Shown: piece by piece, positions 1 through 9,500 of the stretch
Position numbering within the stretch: position 1 is the stretch's first letter
Layout: the number at the start of each line of letters is the position of its first letter
Assembly: GCA_902791865.1 (NCBI GenBank)
Contig: CADAXK010000001.1
Span: 316,205 to 380,204, forward strand
Length of the DNA stretch: 64,000 bases
Direction of reading: 5' to 3'
Origin: an uncultured Bacteroidia bacterium
Lineage (GTDB): Bacteria; Bacteroidota; Bacteroidia; Bacteroidales; ML635J-15
Program-made: the position numbers and the translations under genes
The notes under the pieces: generated by a model
What the model saw: only the letters and a program-made list of their open reading frames with translations
Database searches by the model: none
What the model was told of the DNA's origin: nothing

Positions 1-680
1 GAGATTCCTTATATCTTTTCAGAGAACAAGCCTATTATTTTTTGGGATACTTGTTCATTGCTATATTTTAATAGCATTGTTGACCGAAGGGCATATAGGG
101 AATATGAATGGGATTTGAAATTGTTAGATTTAATAAAATCAGGGGATGTATATTCTACGACATCTTATATTGTATATTATGAATATAACAAACACCATAC
201 AAATCTGAAGAATATTGATGAAGAAAGAGAGTCTGATTTAAAATCTATAATGCAACAATATGGCAAAATATTGGGAGGTCAAGACGAAGCTGACTTGCAG
301 AAAGGGATTGACACTCTTCATCTTTCTGCTCATATGGAGAGTTTGGTGCGTCTATTATGGAGCAATACATACATTATAGATGAAGATGTTTCTTTTCTTC
401 AGAAAGCACACAATAGGGTTTTAGCAGGAATGGCACCAAGTAGTGAAAAGCAACAATATAAGGATTGTTATATATGGGAAACATTTCTAACGCTATGTGA
501 TTGCTTGACAAATAAAGGAATCGCGTATTTATGACGGAGAACACTGTAGATTATTGCGGTAAAAAAAGTAAAATACCATTAACTGATATTCAAAAAGAAT
601 TGGCAGATCATAAAGGTAATTTGGAAATCACTAAGTCAAAATTATGGATAGATATTGCCAAAATATTAGGAATAATATAG
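1..680 (+). pseudogene. PIN-domain protein, 5' truncated by the window edge and frameshifted
   Basis: The reading frame is open from base 1 and stops at 532-534. Near the start it encodes a hydrophobic strand followed by FWDTCSLLYF, the first acidic strand of a PIN nuclease. A central Glu (YYEYNKH) and a late Asp (YKDCYIWE) follow. The frame ends at NKGIAYL just where the next PIN strand is expected. That strand is present in the next frame: bases 522-680 read RVFMTENTVDYC and continue to a stop at 678-680. Restoring one base near 520-522 would join the halves as NKGIRVFMTENTVDYC. Either the gene carries a one-base deletion or the read has an error. PIN proteins are metal-dependent RNases, often toxins. 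No antitoxin is visible because upstream sequence is missing. Codons are much richer in A/T than in neighbouring genes, which hints at acquisition. A separate 49-residue protein starting at the ATG at 531 is the less likely reading. Confidence 0.72.
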
Positions 681-812
681 GACAATAATCAATTGCGATG
701 ATGAAAAATTTATTATTTCAAGATATAATGGTAGAATCGCTATCCGGAAAGTTTCATTTTGAATGAAGACAACGACATCAAAAAATCCTACATCGTCAAT
801 CGTAAATTGATT

Positions 813-820
813 TATCTTTG
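813..820 (+). promoter_or_regulatory. -7 promoter element upstream of thiH
   Basis: TATCTTTG matches the Bacteroidota -7 consensus TAnnTTTG and lies 20 bases before the thiH ATG. No TTTG sits at the ideal -33 distance. I see no TPP riboswitch in the leader. Confidence 0.5.
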
Positions 821-840
821 CAAAACAAAAATTTTGCACA

Positions 841-1950
841 ATGGAATTTTATGATACGATAAAAGACCTTAACTGGGAGGAAGTTACAAAAAGCATTTAT
901 GCAAAGACGGATGCCGATGTGCGCCGTGCCTTGGGCAAGGAAACCTTGACTTTGGAGGATTTCAAGGCGCTGATTTCGCCCGCTGCCGAAAAATATCTTG
1001 AGCAGATGGCGTTGATGTCGCGCAACCTTACCCAGAAGCGTTTCGGAAAGGTGATTTTGCTCTATATCCCGATGTATCTGTCGAACGAGTGCAGCAACCA
1101 CTGCATATACTGCGGCTTCAACCACAACAACGACATTGCCCGCAAAACCCTCACCGATGACGAAATAATGGAAGAAATAAAGGTCATAAAGTCGATGGGT
1201 TATGACAATGTGCTACTGCTTACTGGCGAATGCCCTAGCATTGCAGGTGTTGATTACATCGAACATGCAATAAAGTTGTGCCGCGACCATTTTGCCGCCA
1301 TCAACCTCGAAGTGTTCCCGATGAAGGTCGAGGAGTACAAGCGTATGGAGCAGGCTGGCTGCAACAGTGTTTACATATATCAGGAGACCTACAACGAAGG
1401 CCGCTACAAGGTTTACCACCCCAAGGGAATGAAGAGCAACTACAAGTGGCGTCTCGGCACTCCCGAAAGGATTGCGCAGGCAGGAATTCACCGCGTTGGT
1501 CTTGGCGCACTTATCGGACTTGAGGAGTGGCGCACCGAAATGTTCTTCCTTGCTTCGCACCTGCGTTTTATGACGAAGAACTACTGGCGCACAAAGTACA
1601 GCCTTTCGTTCCCGCGTATGCGCCCTGCTGCTGGCGGTTTCCAGCCCAATTTCGTGATGAGCGAGAAGCAGTTTGCGCAGACCTTGTGGGCATTCCGCAT
1701 CTTCGACAACGATGTTGAAATGTCGATGTCAACGCGCGAGACAAGCAATATGCGCAACCATTTCATTACCCTCGGCGTGACATCGGTAAGCGCAGGTTCA
1801 CACACCGACCCGGGCGGATATGCCCATCCCGACAGGGAACTTGAGCAGTTCCACATCAATGACGGTCGTTCGGCTGCCGAAATGGAAAAGATGATTCGCG
1901 CTCAGGGCTACGATGTGATTTACAAGGACTGGGACAAAACATTGAGATAG
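841..1950 (+). CDS. thiH: 2-iminoacetate synthase ThiH (radical SAM)
   Basis: ThiH cleaves tyrosine by a radical SAM mechanism to dehydroglycine and p-cresol, supplying the glycine-derived part of the thiazole ring of thiamine in the cytoplasm. The 369-residue product has the radical SAM cluster motif C84-x3-C88-x2-C91 (ECSNHCIYCGF), followed by a TIM-barrel body with LLLTGECPS and, near the end, TSVSAGSHTDPGGY. It lacks the long C-terminal CxxC extension of the related hydrogenase maturase HydG, so ThiH is the better call. The ATG at 841 lies just downstream of a -7 element. The next gene, thiF-like, starts one base after the stop, so the two are co-transcribed. The rest of the thiamine operon (thiS, thiG, thiC, thiE) is not in the window. 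Confidence 0.9.
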   Translation: MEFYDTIKDLNWEEVTKSIYAKTDADVRRALGKETLTLEDFKALISPAAEKYLEQMALMSRNLTQKRFGKVILLYIPMYLSNECSNHCIYCGFNHNNDIARKTLTDDEIMEEIKVIKSMGYDNVLLLTGECPSIAGVDYIEHAIKLCRDHFAAINLEVFPMKVEEYKRMEQAGCNSVYIYQETYNEGRYKVYHPKGMKSNYKWRLGTPERIAQAGIHRVGLGALIGLEEWRTEMFFLASHLRFMTKNYWRTKYSLSFPRMRPAAGGFQPNFVMSEKQFAQTLWAFRIFDNDVEMSMSTRETSNMRNHFITLGVTSVSAGSHTDPGGYAHPDRELEQFHINDGRSAAEMEKMIRAQGYDVIYKDWDKTLR

Positions 1951-1951
1951 T

Positions 1952-2677
1952 ATGCTAACCGATTACGAACTTGAAAGATACCAGCGTCAGATTGTTCTTC
2001 CGAACTTTGGCGCAGAAGGGCAGGAAAAACTGAGAAATGCCAAAGTTTTGGTTGTAGGCGTTGGCGGTTTGGGAAGTGTTGCTTCGTTGTACCTTACGGC
2101 TGCAGGAATTGGCACAGTCGGTCTAATGGAAAAAGATGTGGTTTCGTTGCATAACCTTCAGCGGCAGGTGCTCTACCGCGAAGACGAAATTGGTCAGTCG
2201 AAACTAGAACTTGCTGTTAAGACGCTTAGTCGCCTGAATAGCGGCGTGAAACTTGTGCCTTACGATACATTTCTGACTGCCGAAAATGCAAAGTCAGTAG
2301 TTGCTGATTATGACATTGTAATCGACTGCACCGACAACTATACGGCACGTTACCTTATAAACGACACCTGCGTGGCACTTGGCAAGCCGTTTGTCTATGG
2401 AACTATCGGCGACACAAAAGGCCAGTTGGCTGTGTTCAACTATCAGCCGCCATGTGCCAACTATCGTACCTTATATCCAAACGAGAAGGAACTTGTTGCG
2501 CTCGGAAATGTAAACCGTGGCGTGATGGGCGTTCTGCCGTCGGTGATTGCCTCGATGGAAGTCAACGAAGTTGTGAAGATGATTACAGGCGTAGGCACTG
2601 TGCTGAAAGATACCTTGTTTATGATTGATCTTGCCACAATGGAAACGATGAAGTTCAAGCTGCCGACGAGTTTGTAA
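1952..2677 (+). CDS. thiF: ThiF/MoeB/HesA-type adenylyltransferase
   Basis: E1-like enzymes of this family adenylate the C-terminal Gly-Gly of a sulfur carrier such as ThiS or MoaD. The 241-residue protein has the nucleotide-binding GVGGLGS (residues 36-42), the conserved QRQ near residue 70, and DCTDNY (125-130) with the key Asp128. The thiH neighbour, one base upstream, argues for ThiF. It lacks the usual paired CxxC zinc cysteines: only C168 remains where CxxC is expected, and the second pair region reads GNVNRGVMG. The cysteine of E. coli ThiF that forms the acyl-disulfide with ThiS is therefore also missing. Adenylation may persist while sulfur transfer works differently. It converges with the next minus-strand gene, with only four bases between them. 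Confidence 0.8.
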   Translation: MLTDYELERYQRQIVLPNFGAEGQEKLRNAKVLVVGVGGLGSVASLYLTAAGIGTVGLMEKDVVSLHNLQRQVLYREDEIGQSKLELAVKTLSRLNSGVKLVPYDTFLTAENAKSVVADYDIVIDCTDNYTARYLINDTCVALGKPFVYGTIGDTKGQLAVFNYQPPCANYRTLYPNEKELVALGNVNRGVMGVLPSVIASMEVNEVVKMITGVGTVLKDTLFMIDLATMETMKFKLPTSL

Positions 2678-2681
2678 ACGG

Positions 2682-4649
2682 CTAATTTTCTACTGTCAAC
2701 CTATCAGCATTCATCCTCGACATATACTGCTGGATAATTGCTTTTAATTCCTTTTCCATCTGCTGCTGGCACTCGACCTTTCCGACAAGATTATTTTTCA
2801 TAAACACATCATCCTGAGAATAAACTGCCTTAGTATCTGTACCATCGAACTGCAGCACATAACCATATTTCACATACTGGTATATTCCATTCAGATAATT
2901 CACAGCGAATGTCTCATCTGCATTTGTTGAGAACAAATCACAACCAAAAGCCAGATACGAATTGTCATAACCCAACATTCCCAAAACAGTAGGCATGATG
3001 TCAATATGCTGGGCAACCTTGTCGTAATAGCCGACAATGCTATCATTACCAGGTTCGTAAATGATTATTGGCACACTAAATCCGCCAATGTCGGTCTGGT
3101 ATTCTGCATGACTTGTTTCATTGGTATGGTCAGCCGTTAAGACAAAAATCGTGTTGTCGAACCAAGCTTGCTTGCGTGCAGAATCGAAAAACTTACGCAA
3201 GGCATTGTCGGTGTAACCTATGCATTTGTGAATCGGCAAATCACCTTGGGGGAAAACTGACTCATACTCAGCAGGAACATTGTACGGATGATGGCTAGAT
3301 GCCGTAAATACCGCCGTCATAAACGGCTGTTTCATTTCATTCATTGTAGTGCAGAAAAATTGAAGGAACGGCTCATCCCATATTGCCCAGGTGCCATCAA
3401 AATCGGCATCGCCACCAAAACGAGAATCGGCATTATACTCGTCACGACCATAATATCCGCCAAAACCAGTACTTCGCGCGAAAGCCTGAAATCCCATGCT
3501 TCCGTTCTGCGCACCATGGAAAAAAGCAGTAGTGTAACCTTTCTTGCCAAGTTCGCCAGCAAGACCGCTAACCTTGTTCATTGATGCCGGCGTAAGCACA
3601 AACGGTTCTACAAACATCGGAATAGATGACAGGACAGATGGCATTCCATCTATGCTCTTACGGCCATTACTATATGAATATCTGAAAGTTGCACTATGTT
3701 CAATAAGAGAATCAACAAAAGGCGTATAACCTTTATATGTACAGTTTTCCAAATCCTTATTGAATGCACCAATGTATTCGCGACCAAAACTTTCTACTAT
3801 CAGCACCACTACATTTTTATGCTTGAAAACATTGTTTACCACTGGATTATGCACAGGAGTAAACACATTTTCCAAATCTTCCTCATTTGCAAAATAATCT
3901 ACATTCTGAAAAGTTGAAACACCAATTGTCCTAATTATCGAAAAAGGCGTATTAAGCACCAACGCAGCCTCAACAGGATGATCAACATACTGATTTGCAT
4001 TGCTAATGGTAATTGGTCGAGTTGCCCGCGTAAAACCGCCACGAACACCAACCACACTCAAATATACAGCCAATGCAAGAAACAAAAAATACGAAATATC
4101 ATACTTCCACCATAGAAGGCCTTTCCATTCTGTCTTTGGCTTTCTATAAAGTTTGTACATCGCAAACATCAGCACAATAAGCAACAAAAGCAAGTACCAA
4201 TGGTTCAGGATTTCATTGCCAAAAATTGATACCATATTCTCCTCGTTGCCAAACTCATTGAAAACGGTCGCCGTAGTACGCCTCATGGTGTACTTGAAAT
4301 AGACGGAATCGATAAGGTTTGCCAAAAGTGCAATTGCATTAAAAATCAAGAAAATCCACTTGCATATACTGTGATACACCTTGTTTTCCTTGAAATGAAG
4401 CGGGAACAACATTAGGACTATATACAAAATGTTCACATAGAGGATTCCGGACAAATCGAAACGCAACGAACCTACATACATTTCACAAATGTGCGAAAAT
4501 GTGAGATTCCCAGAAAAATAGCTGTAGTTCTCGAATAGAAATTCAAGATGAGCAACAAACATAATTGCATACACCAGAAGCAAGTTGCAGATTAATGCAA
4601 ATAGCGAAGAATCTGTAAATTTTGACAAAATTTTTCCTTTAGTTTCCAT
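2682..4649 (-). CDS. LtaS-like sulfatase-fold membrane phosphotransferase
   Basis: The N-terminal ~205 residues hold about five transmembrane helices. A large extracytoplasmic alkaline-phosphatase/sulfatase domain follows: VLIVESFGREY (metal-ligand Glu286), NGRKSIDGMPS (probable nucleophile Ser332), then DHTNETSH and HIDIMPTVLGMLGY near the C-terminus. This is the layout of lipoteichoic acid synthases and related phosphoglycerol or phosphoethanolamine transferases (Pfam Sulfatase). Bacteroidota make no lipoteichoic acid, so the likely role is adding phosphoglycerol or phosphoethanolamine to periplasmic glycans or lipid A. The substrate cannot be read from sequence. At 655 residues the length is normal. 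It sits downstream of sulP on the same strand, separated by 52 bases. Confidence 0.8.
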   Translation of the reverse strand: METKGKILSKFTDSSLFALICNLLLVYAIMFVAHLEFLFENYSYFSGNLTFSHICEMYVGSLRFDLSGILYVNILYIVLMLFPLHFKENKVYHSICKWIFLIFNAIALLANLIDSVYFKYTMRRTTATVFNEFGNEENMVSIFGNEILNHWYLLLLLIVLMFAMYKLYRKPKTEWKGLLWWKYDISYFLFLALAVYLSVVGVRGGFTRATRPITISNANQYVDHPVEAALVLNTPFSIIRTIGVSTFQNVDYFANEEDLENVFTPVHNPVVNNVFKHKNVVVLIVESFGREYIGAFNKDLENCTYKGYTPFVDSLIEHSATFRYSYSNGRKSIDGMPSVLSSIPMFVEPFVLTPASMNKVSGLAGELGKKGYTTAFFHGAQNGSMGFQAFARSTGFGGYYGRDEYNADSRFGGDADFDGTWAIWDEPFLQFFCTTMNEMKQPFMTAVFTASSHHPYNVPAEYESVFPQGDLPIHKCIGYTDNALRKFFDSARKQAWFDNTIFVLTADHTNETSHAEYQTDIGGFSVPIIIYEPGNDSIVGYYDKVAQHIDIMPTVLGMLGYDNSYLAFGCDLFSTNADETFAVNYLNGIYQYVKYGYVLQFDGTDTKAVYSQDDVFMKNNLVGKVECQQQMEKELKAIIQQYMSRMNADRLTVEN

Positions 4650-4701
4650 TCGCTATTCCAATTTGCATCCCAGTATAGTCCCCATATTTAAAACAAAAGC
4701 C

Positions 4702-6366
4702 CTACTTCTCCTCCTCTGCCAAGGCTTCCTTTGCGTGAGCCAACGCCGCATCAAAGTTGTCGTGTATGTTGCCCTTGCCTATGAGGAAAGATATTCTGCA
4801 CTTATCCAACGACTTACGAACATTCGGCTGTACACCCGAAAGGAAAATCTTCTTGTTGTCGGTCTTAAGCGACTTGATGGCCTCGCGGAAGTTTCGTTCG
4901 CCGGTTTCGTCCATAAATGGCACATGTCGCATTCGTATTATCAGAATCTTAGTGGAATCCGGACGGCCTTTCAGCACCTCGCTAAACTGCTTTGCTGCAC
5001 CAAAGAAGAATGGACCGCTGATTTCGTAAATTTCAATTCCCTCGGGAATATCATCATAGTTTTCCATTGTGTTGGTGTCGAGGTCGTTCTTAAGAATTGC
5101 CTCGCCGTTGTCGGCCATTCGCTTCATGAACATGAGCGAAGCAAGCACTATACCTATTTCGATAGCAACCGTCAAATCGACAAGCACGGTGAGGAAGAAT
5201 GTGACGAGCAATATTATAATGTCGTACGGCGAACCACGAAGAATTGATGTGAAGCTGCGCCATTCACTCATGTTGTAGGCAACCACTATAAGGATACCAG
5301 CCAAACACGACATCGGAATGAGTTTAGCATAGTTTCCAAAACACAGCATTATGAGCAGCAGCGTTACAGCATGTATAATGCCTGCGATAGGAGTACGACC
5401 TCCGTTCTTGATGTTGGTTGCCGTACGAGCAATGGCTCCTGTTGCTGGGATTCCGCCGAACAATGGAGTGATGACATTGGCGATACCTTGTCCGATAAGT
5501 TCCGTGTTACTACGGTGATTGCTACCAATCATACCGTCGGCTACGACTGCCGAGAGCAATGATTCAATTGAACCAAGCAGTGCGATTGTGATTGCAGGTT
5601 GCAGATAATTTCCAACATTTTCCCAATGTATTTCAGGAATGCTGATAGCAAGGCTTCCCTTGATTTCGCCGAACATGCTTTCAATGGTGGTTACGGGAAT
5701 GTCGAATATTGCAACAACTACGGTCATAAGTATTATTGCCACGAACGAACCGGGAATCTTATTAGTCAACTTGTTTATTATTATGCTTATGAGAATTGTA
5801 GCAACTGTAATTCCCAATGCCCAGTAGTTAGTTGTACCAATATTGTCAATGTATACAGACCACTTGTCAACGAATGCTGCTGGCACATCCGAAACCTCAA
5901 GTCCAAGAGCATCCTTTATCTGCGTTGAGAAAATGGTCAGTGCAATACCGCTCGTAAATCCGACTACCAAAGGATGTGGAATAAAACGCAAAAGTGAACC
6001 TAGTTTCAGCAATCCAAACAATATCATAAAGATACCTGCCAGAATGGTAGAAATCATCAGTCCATCAAGACCATATTGAGCAACTATGCCTGAAATTATG
6101 ATTACGAATGCACCGGTAGGACCGCCTATCTGCACTCGGCTACCACCGAGAAATGAAATAAGGAAGCCTGCAATTATTGCGGTAACAATACCTTTGTCGG
6201 GAGAAACGCCAGAAGCCACAGCAAATGCAATTGCCAAAGGCAGTGCAACTATACCCACGATTATGCCCGAGAACAAGTCCTTTGTGAACTGTTTCTTCGT
6301 GTATCCCTTCTTCAGCACGCTGAAAAACTTGGGATAGAAAATGTCTTTTATCTGAAACTTAGCCAT
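4702..6366 (-). CDS. SulP-family anion transporter with STAS domain
   Basis: This 554-residue inner-membrane protein has about 10-12 hydrophobic segments carrying the SulP signature GGSRVQIGGPTGAFVIIISG. A cytoplasmic C-terminal STAS domain spans roughly residues 430-545 (IEIYEISGPFFFGAA, MRHVPFMDETG). SulP proteins move sulfate, bicarbonate, C4-dicarboxylates or other anions, and the substrate here is not predictable. A CAAAATTA/CAAA pair just upstream on this strand gives a plausible promoter. It is divergent from the protease gene at 6585, with a 218-base region between them. Confidence 0.87.
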   Translation of the reverse strand: MAKFQIKDIFYPKFFSVLKKGYTKKQFTKDLFSGIIVGIVALPLAIAFAVASGVSPDKGIVTAIIAGFLISFLGGSRVQIGGPTGAFVIIISGIVAQYGLDGLMISTILAGIFMILFGLLKLGSLLRFIPHPLVVGFTSGIALTIFSTQIKDALGLEVSDVPAAFVDKWSVYIDNIGTTNYWALGITVATILISIIINKLTNKIPGSFVAIILMTVVVAIFDIPVTTIESMFGEIKGSLAISIPEIHWENVGNYLQPAITIALLGSIESLLSAVVADGMIGSNHRSNTELIGQGIANVITPLFGGIPATGAIARTATNIKNGGRTPIAGIIHAVTLLLIMLCFGNYAKLIPMSCLAGILIVVAYNMSEWRSFTSILRGSPYDIIILLVTFFLTVLVDLTVAIEIGIVLASLMFMKRMADNGEAILKNDLDTNTMENYDDIPEGIEIYEISGPFFFGAAKQFSEVLKGRPDSTKILIIRMRHVPFMDETGERNFREAIKSLKTDNKKIFLSGVQPNVRKSLDKCRISFLIGKGNIHDNFDAALAHAKEALAEEEK

Positions 6367-6390
6367 TTAGTCTTTCTTGAAAAACGGGCG

Positions 6391-6420
6391 CAAAATTACA
6401 AAAAATATTGCAGATACAAA
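6391..6420 (-). promoter_or_regulatory. Probable promoter of the sulP gene
   Basis: Read on the minus strand this is TTTG (6417-6420), an 18-base spacer, then TAATTTTG (6391-6398). It is close to the Bacteroidota -33/-7 consensus and 25 bases from the sulP start. Confidence 0.5.
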
Positions 6421-6481
6421 TTGCATAATTAATCCTATTCTTTCATAATCTTTGCTACCATTATTTAATCTCACAAAAAAT

Positions 6482-6505
6482 ACCATATATGAAATAATAT
6501 ATGGT
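6482..6505. promoter_or_regulatory. Inverted repeat between divergent sulP and protease genes
   Basis: ACCATATAT and ATATATGGT form a perfect 9-base inverted repeat around a 6-base centre. It lies just upstream of the -33 region of the protease gene and has no T-tract, so it resembles an operator more than a terminator. No regulator is encoded nearby. Confidence 0.35.
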
Positions 6506-6528
6506 GTTACTATTTATTAGGATTATAT

Positions 6529-6562
6529 TTTGATTTCGTTTTGAAAAATAGGTTTATATTTG
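6529..6562 (+). promoter_or_regulatory. Probable promoter of the gingipain-like gene
   Basis: TTTG (6529-6532) and TATATTTG (6555-6562) are separated by 22 bases, slightly longer than ideal. The -7 element is 22 bases before the ATG. Confidence 0.5.
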
Positions 6563-6584
6563 CGGTTTACAAATTATAATTGCA

Positions 6585-9500
6585 ATGAAGAAATTTTTGT
6601 TAATCGTCGCAATATTGGCGACAGCAATGCTGGTCAACTCACAATCGGTGGTAGTCATTGACAATCAGAAACCACAGAACTCATCGGTTCAAATCATCGA
6701 AGAAAATAACAGCGGAATTACACTAAAGCTGAATGTAAATTCGTATTCGCTTAGCGAAGTACAAACACCTAACGGCACCGAAGTAATAGTCGGGTCTCCC
6801 GATGGCATCAACTATATGGACAAAGGTATTCCCGATGTTCCATACTTTGCAACATCCGTACGCATCCCTGCAAAGGGCAAGGCTATAGCCGAAATCGTTG
6901 ATGCAAACTACATCATGGTAAATGATATTAGCATCGCTCCTTCGAAAGGTTCAATAAGCCGTAAGATTGATCCGTCAACTGTGCCATACGAGTACGGCAA
7001 GTGCTACAGCACAGACGCTTTTGTTCCGAACATTAATGCCACAAACAGCGAAGCATTCTGCATAAGGGACGTACGCGGTACAACGGTTCGCTTCTTCCCG
7101 TTCCAGTACAACCCAGTACAGAAGCAGCTGAAAGTTTTCACAGAAATAACCGTTAAGGTAAAGTTCACCCAACTGCCAAGCGAGAACGAAATTACAGCTT
7201 CATACGAAAAGATCGACGAATTCGAGAGCATCTACAACCGTCTTTTCATCAACTATGGTAGCAAGACACGCTACACCCAGGTGCAGGACGGACATCCGGG
7301 CAGAATGCTTATAATCTGCAAGGACACCTACCAATCGGCAATGCCTGACTTCATAGCATGGAAGCGCGAAAAGGGCATCGAAACCGAAATGGTCCTCATG
7401 AGCGCAATTGGTACAACTGCAGCAAACGTGCAGACATACATTACCAACTACTTCAACAACCACAGCGACCTTGCATACATACTTCTCGTTGGCGATGGCG
7501 GAGATGTGCCGTCAAATGTTTCAACATATAGTTCCGGTTGGTCTTCAGAAACAAAAACATCAGACAACCAGTATGCATATCTTGTTGGAAACGACCACTA
7601 TGCAGATGTTTTCATAGGTAGATTCTCTGGTCAATCTGTTGCCAACATAGAGAACATGGTTCGCAAGGTTATCAATTACGAAAAGGAACTTACGACAAGC
7701 GCGACATGGCTTTCAAATGCTTACGGCAGTGCATCAAACGAAGGCGGTAATGGTAGCGGGCACAACCAAGGACATGGTACCGAAAGCGATATGACACACA
7801 TGGGCTATATACAGACAGATCTTGAAACCTATGGATACACTGTAACCCGCGTAAATCAAGGATCAGGATACTCATCGGATGTTGCGGGGACATCAACAGC
7901 TTTCAACAATGGAGTGGGAGTTGCTTGCTATATCGGTCACGGCGATGAAACCTCATGGGCAAGCACAAGCTATACAAATTCACATGTCAATGCTCTTACC
8001 AATGCCAATAAATATCCTTTCATCATAAGTGTTGCTTGTTTGAACGGCGATTTCAACGGTAAAACCTGCTTCGCAGAGGCTTGGCTTCGCGCAAGCAAGA
8101 ACGGTAATCCAACTGGCGCACTTGCATTCCTCGGTTCTACGATCAGTCAGGACTGGAACCCGCCTATGACTGCACAAGACGAAATGGTTGACATCATTGT
8201 CGAATCTCTTGACGGAAACATTAAGAGAACAATTGGTGGCATTTCATTCAACGGTTATTTCCGAATGATTCAAGACCATCCTGCTAACAGTTCAGAAGGC
8301 GACGGAGTCAACACTGCCGACGCATGGACAATTTTTGGCGACCCGTCAACTATGTTCCGCAGCAAGACTCCGCAGGAAATGACAATTACACACCCAAGTG
8401 TACTTACTGTAGGTCAGAACGAAATCGAAGTAAGCAGCAATGCAGAAGAAACTCTCATCGCTATCACAAAGGAAATTGATGGTGAAGTTGTTATTCTTGG
8501 TGCAGGTTATGTCAACAATGGTACTGCAACTATTGACATTGCAGGATTAGATGCACCTTGCACGGTTAAACTTACAGCAACAGCATACAATAAGGTAACT
8601 TACCAGACAGAAATAATGGTAATTGTTCCCGAAGGTCCGTATGTTGTAAATGGTGGCTACACTATCAACGACAACGAAGGCAACAACAATGGTGCTGCAG
8701 ACAATGGAGAAACAATCAAATTGAACTATACCTTGAATAATGTTGGTGTTGCAGTTGCCAACAATGTAAACATGACAATCGCATCATCAAGCACCGACAT
8801 TACAATAAGCGACGACAGCGAATCGTTTGGAAACATTGCTGCCGAAGGTACATCGACAAAGGAAAACGCATTTACATTCTCAGTTCGCGATGGCATTGCC
8901 GACCAGACAAGCATTCCATTTTCGTATAGCATAACAGCCGACAATTCGGATTCGAGAAGCGGAAACTTTACAATGGTTGTAAATGCTCCAAAACCTGAAA
9001 TAGAATTTGTCCGCGTTGACGATTCGGAAAACGGCAACAACAACAGCATGATTGATGCCGGAGAAACTGTAAAATTGATTTTCAGCATAAGCAATACAGG
9101 ACATAATCAACTTGCAGCAGGAACAGCAATAATTACATGCAACGACACTGATATTACGATCGTTACTGGCGAAGTTGAAACCTCGGCAATAGCAGTAAAC
9201 GGTTCCCAGAATGTAATATTCGAAATCAGTATTCCCGAAAATATCCAGACTGGCTCTACATTGAACTTCAACATTACCGAAACAGCAGGAATGTACACTG
9301 CAAGTCTCAACACTGGTCTGGCAGCAGGACTTCAGATTGAAGACTGGGAAAGCAACAGCTTCGATTCCTATGCATGGGAAAACAGCAGTGCAAGACCATG
9401 GACAATCGTTTCAACAGGTGCTTACGCAGGTCAGTACTGTGCAAAATCTGGCAATATTGGCAACAATGCTAACAGCGACCTTACAATTACATTGGAAGTC

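Noticed and set aside
531..680. Independent 49-residue protein overlapping the PIN ORF
   Set aside because: Its first residues complete the PIN strand when the frame is restored, so it is better explained as the tail of a frameshifted gene.
681..840. TPP riboswitch before thiH
   Set aside because: I found no CTGAGA-type core or paired arms in the leader.
841..1950. HydG as an alternative to ThiH
   Set aside because: The protein is too short, lacks the C-terminal CxxC cluster site and is followed by a ThiF-like gene.
4585..5247. Plus-strand ORF of 220 codons
   Set aside because: It is antisense to the end of sulP and the start of the LtaS-like gene, both well supported.
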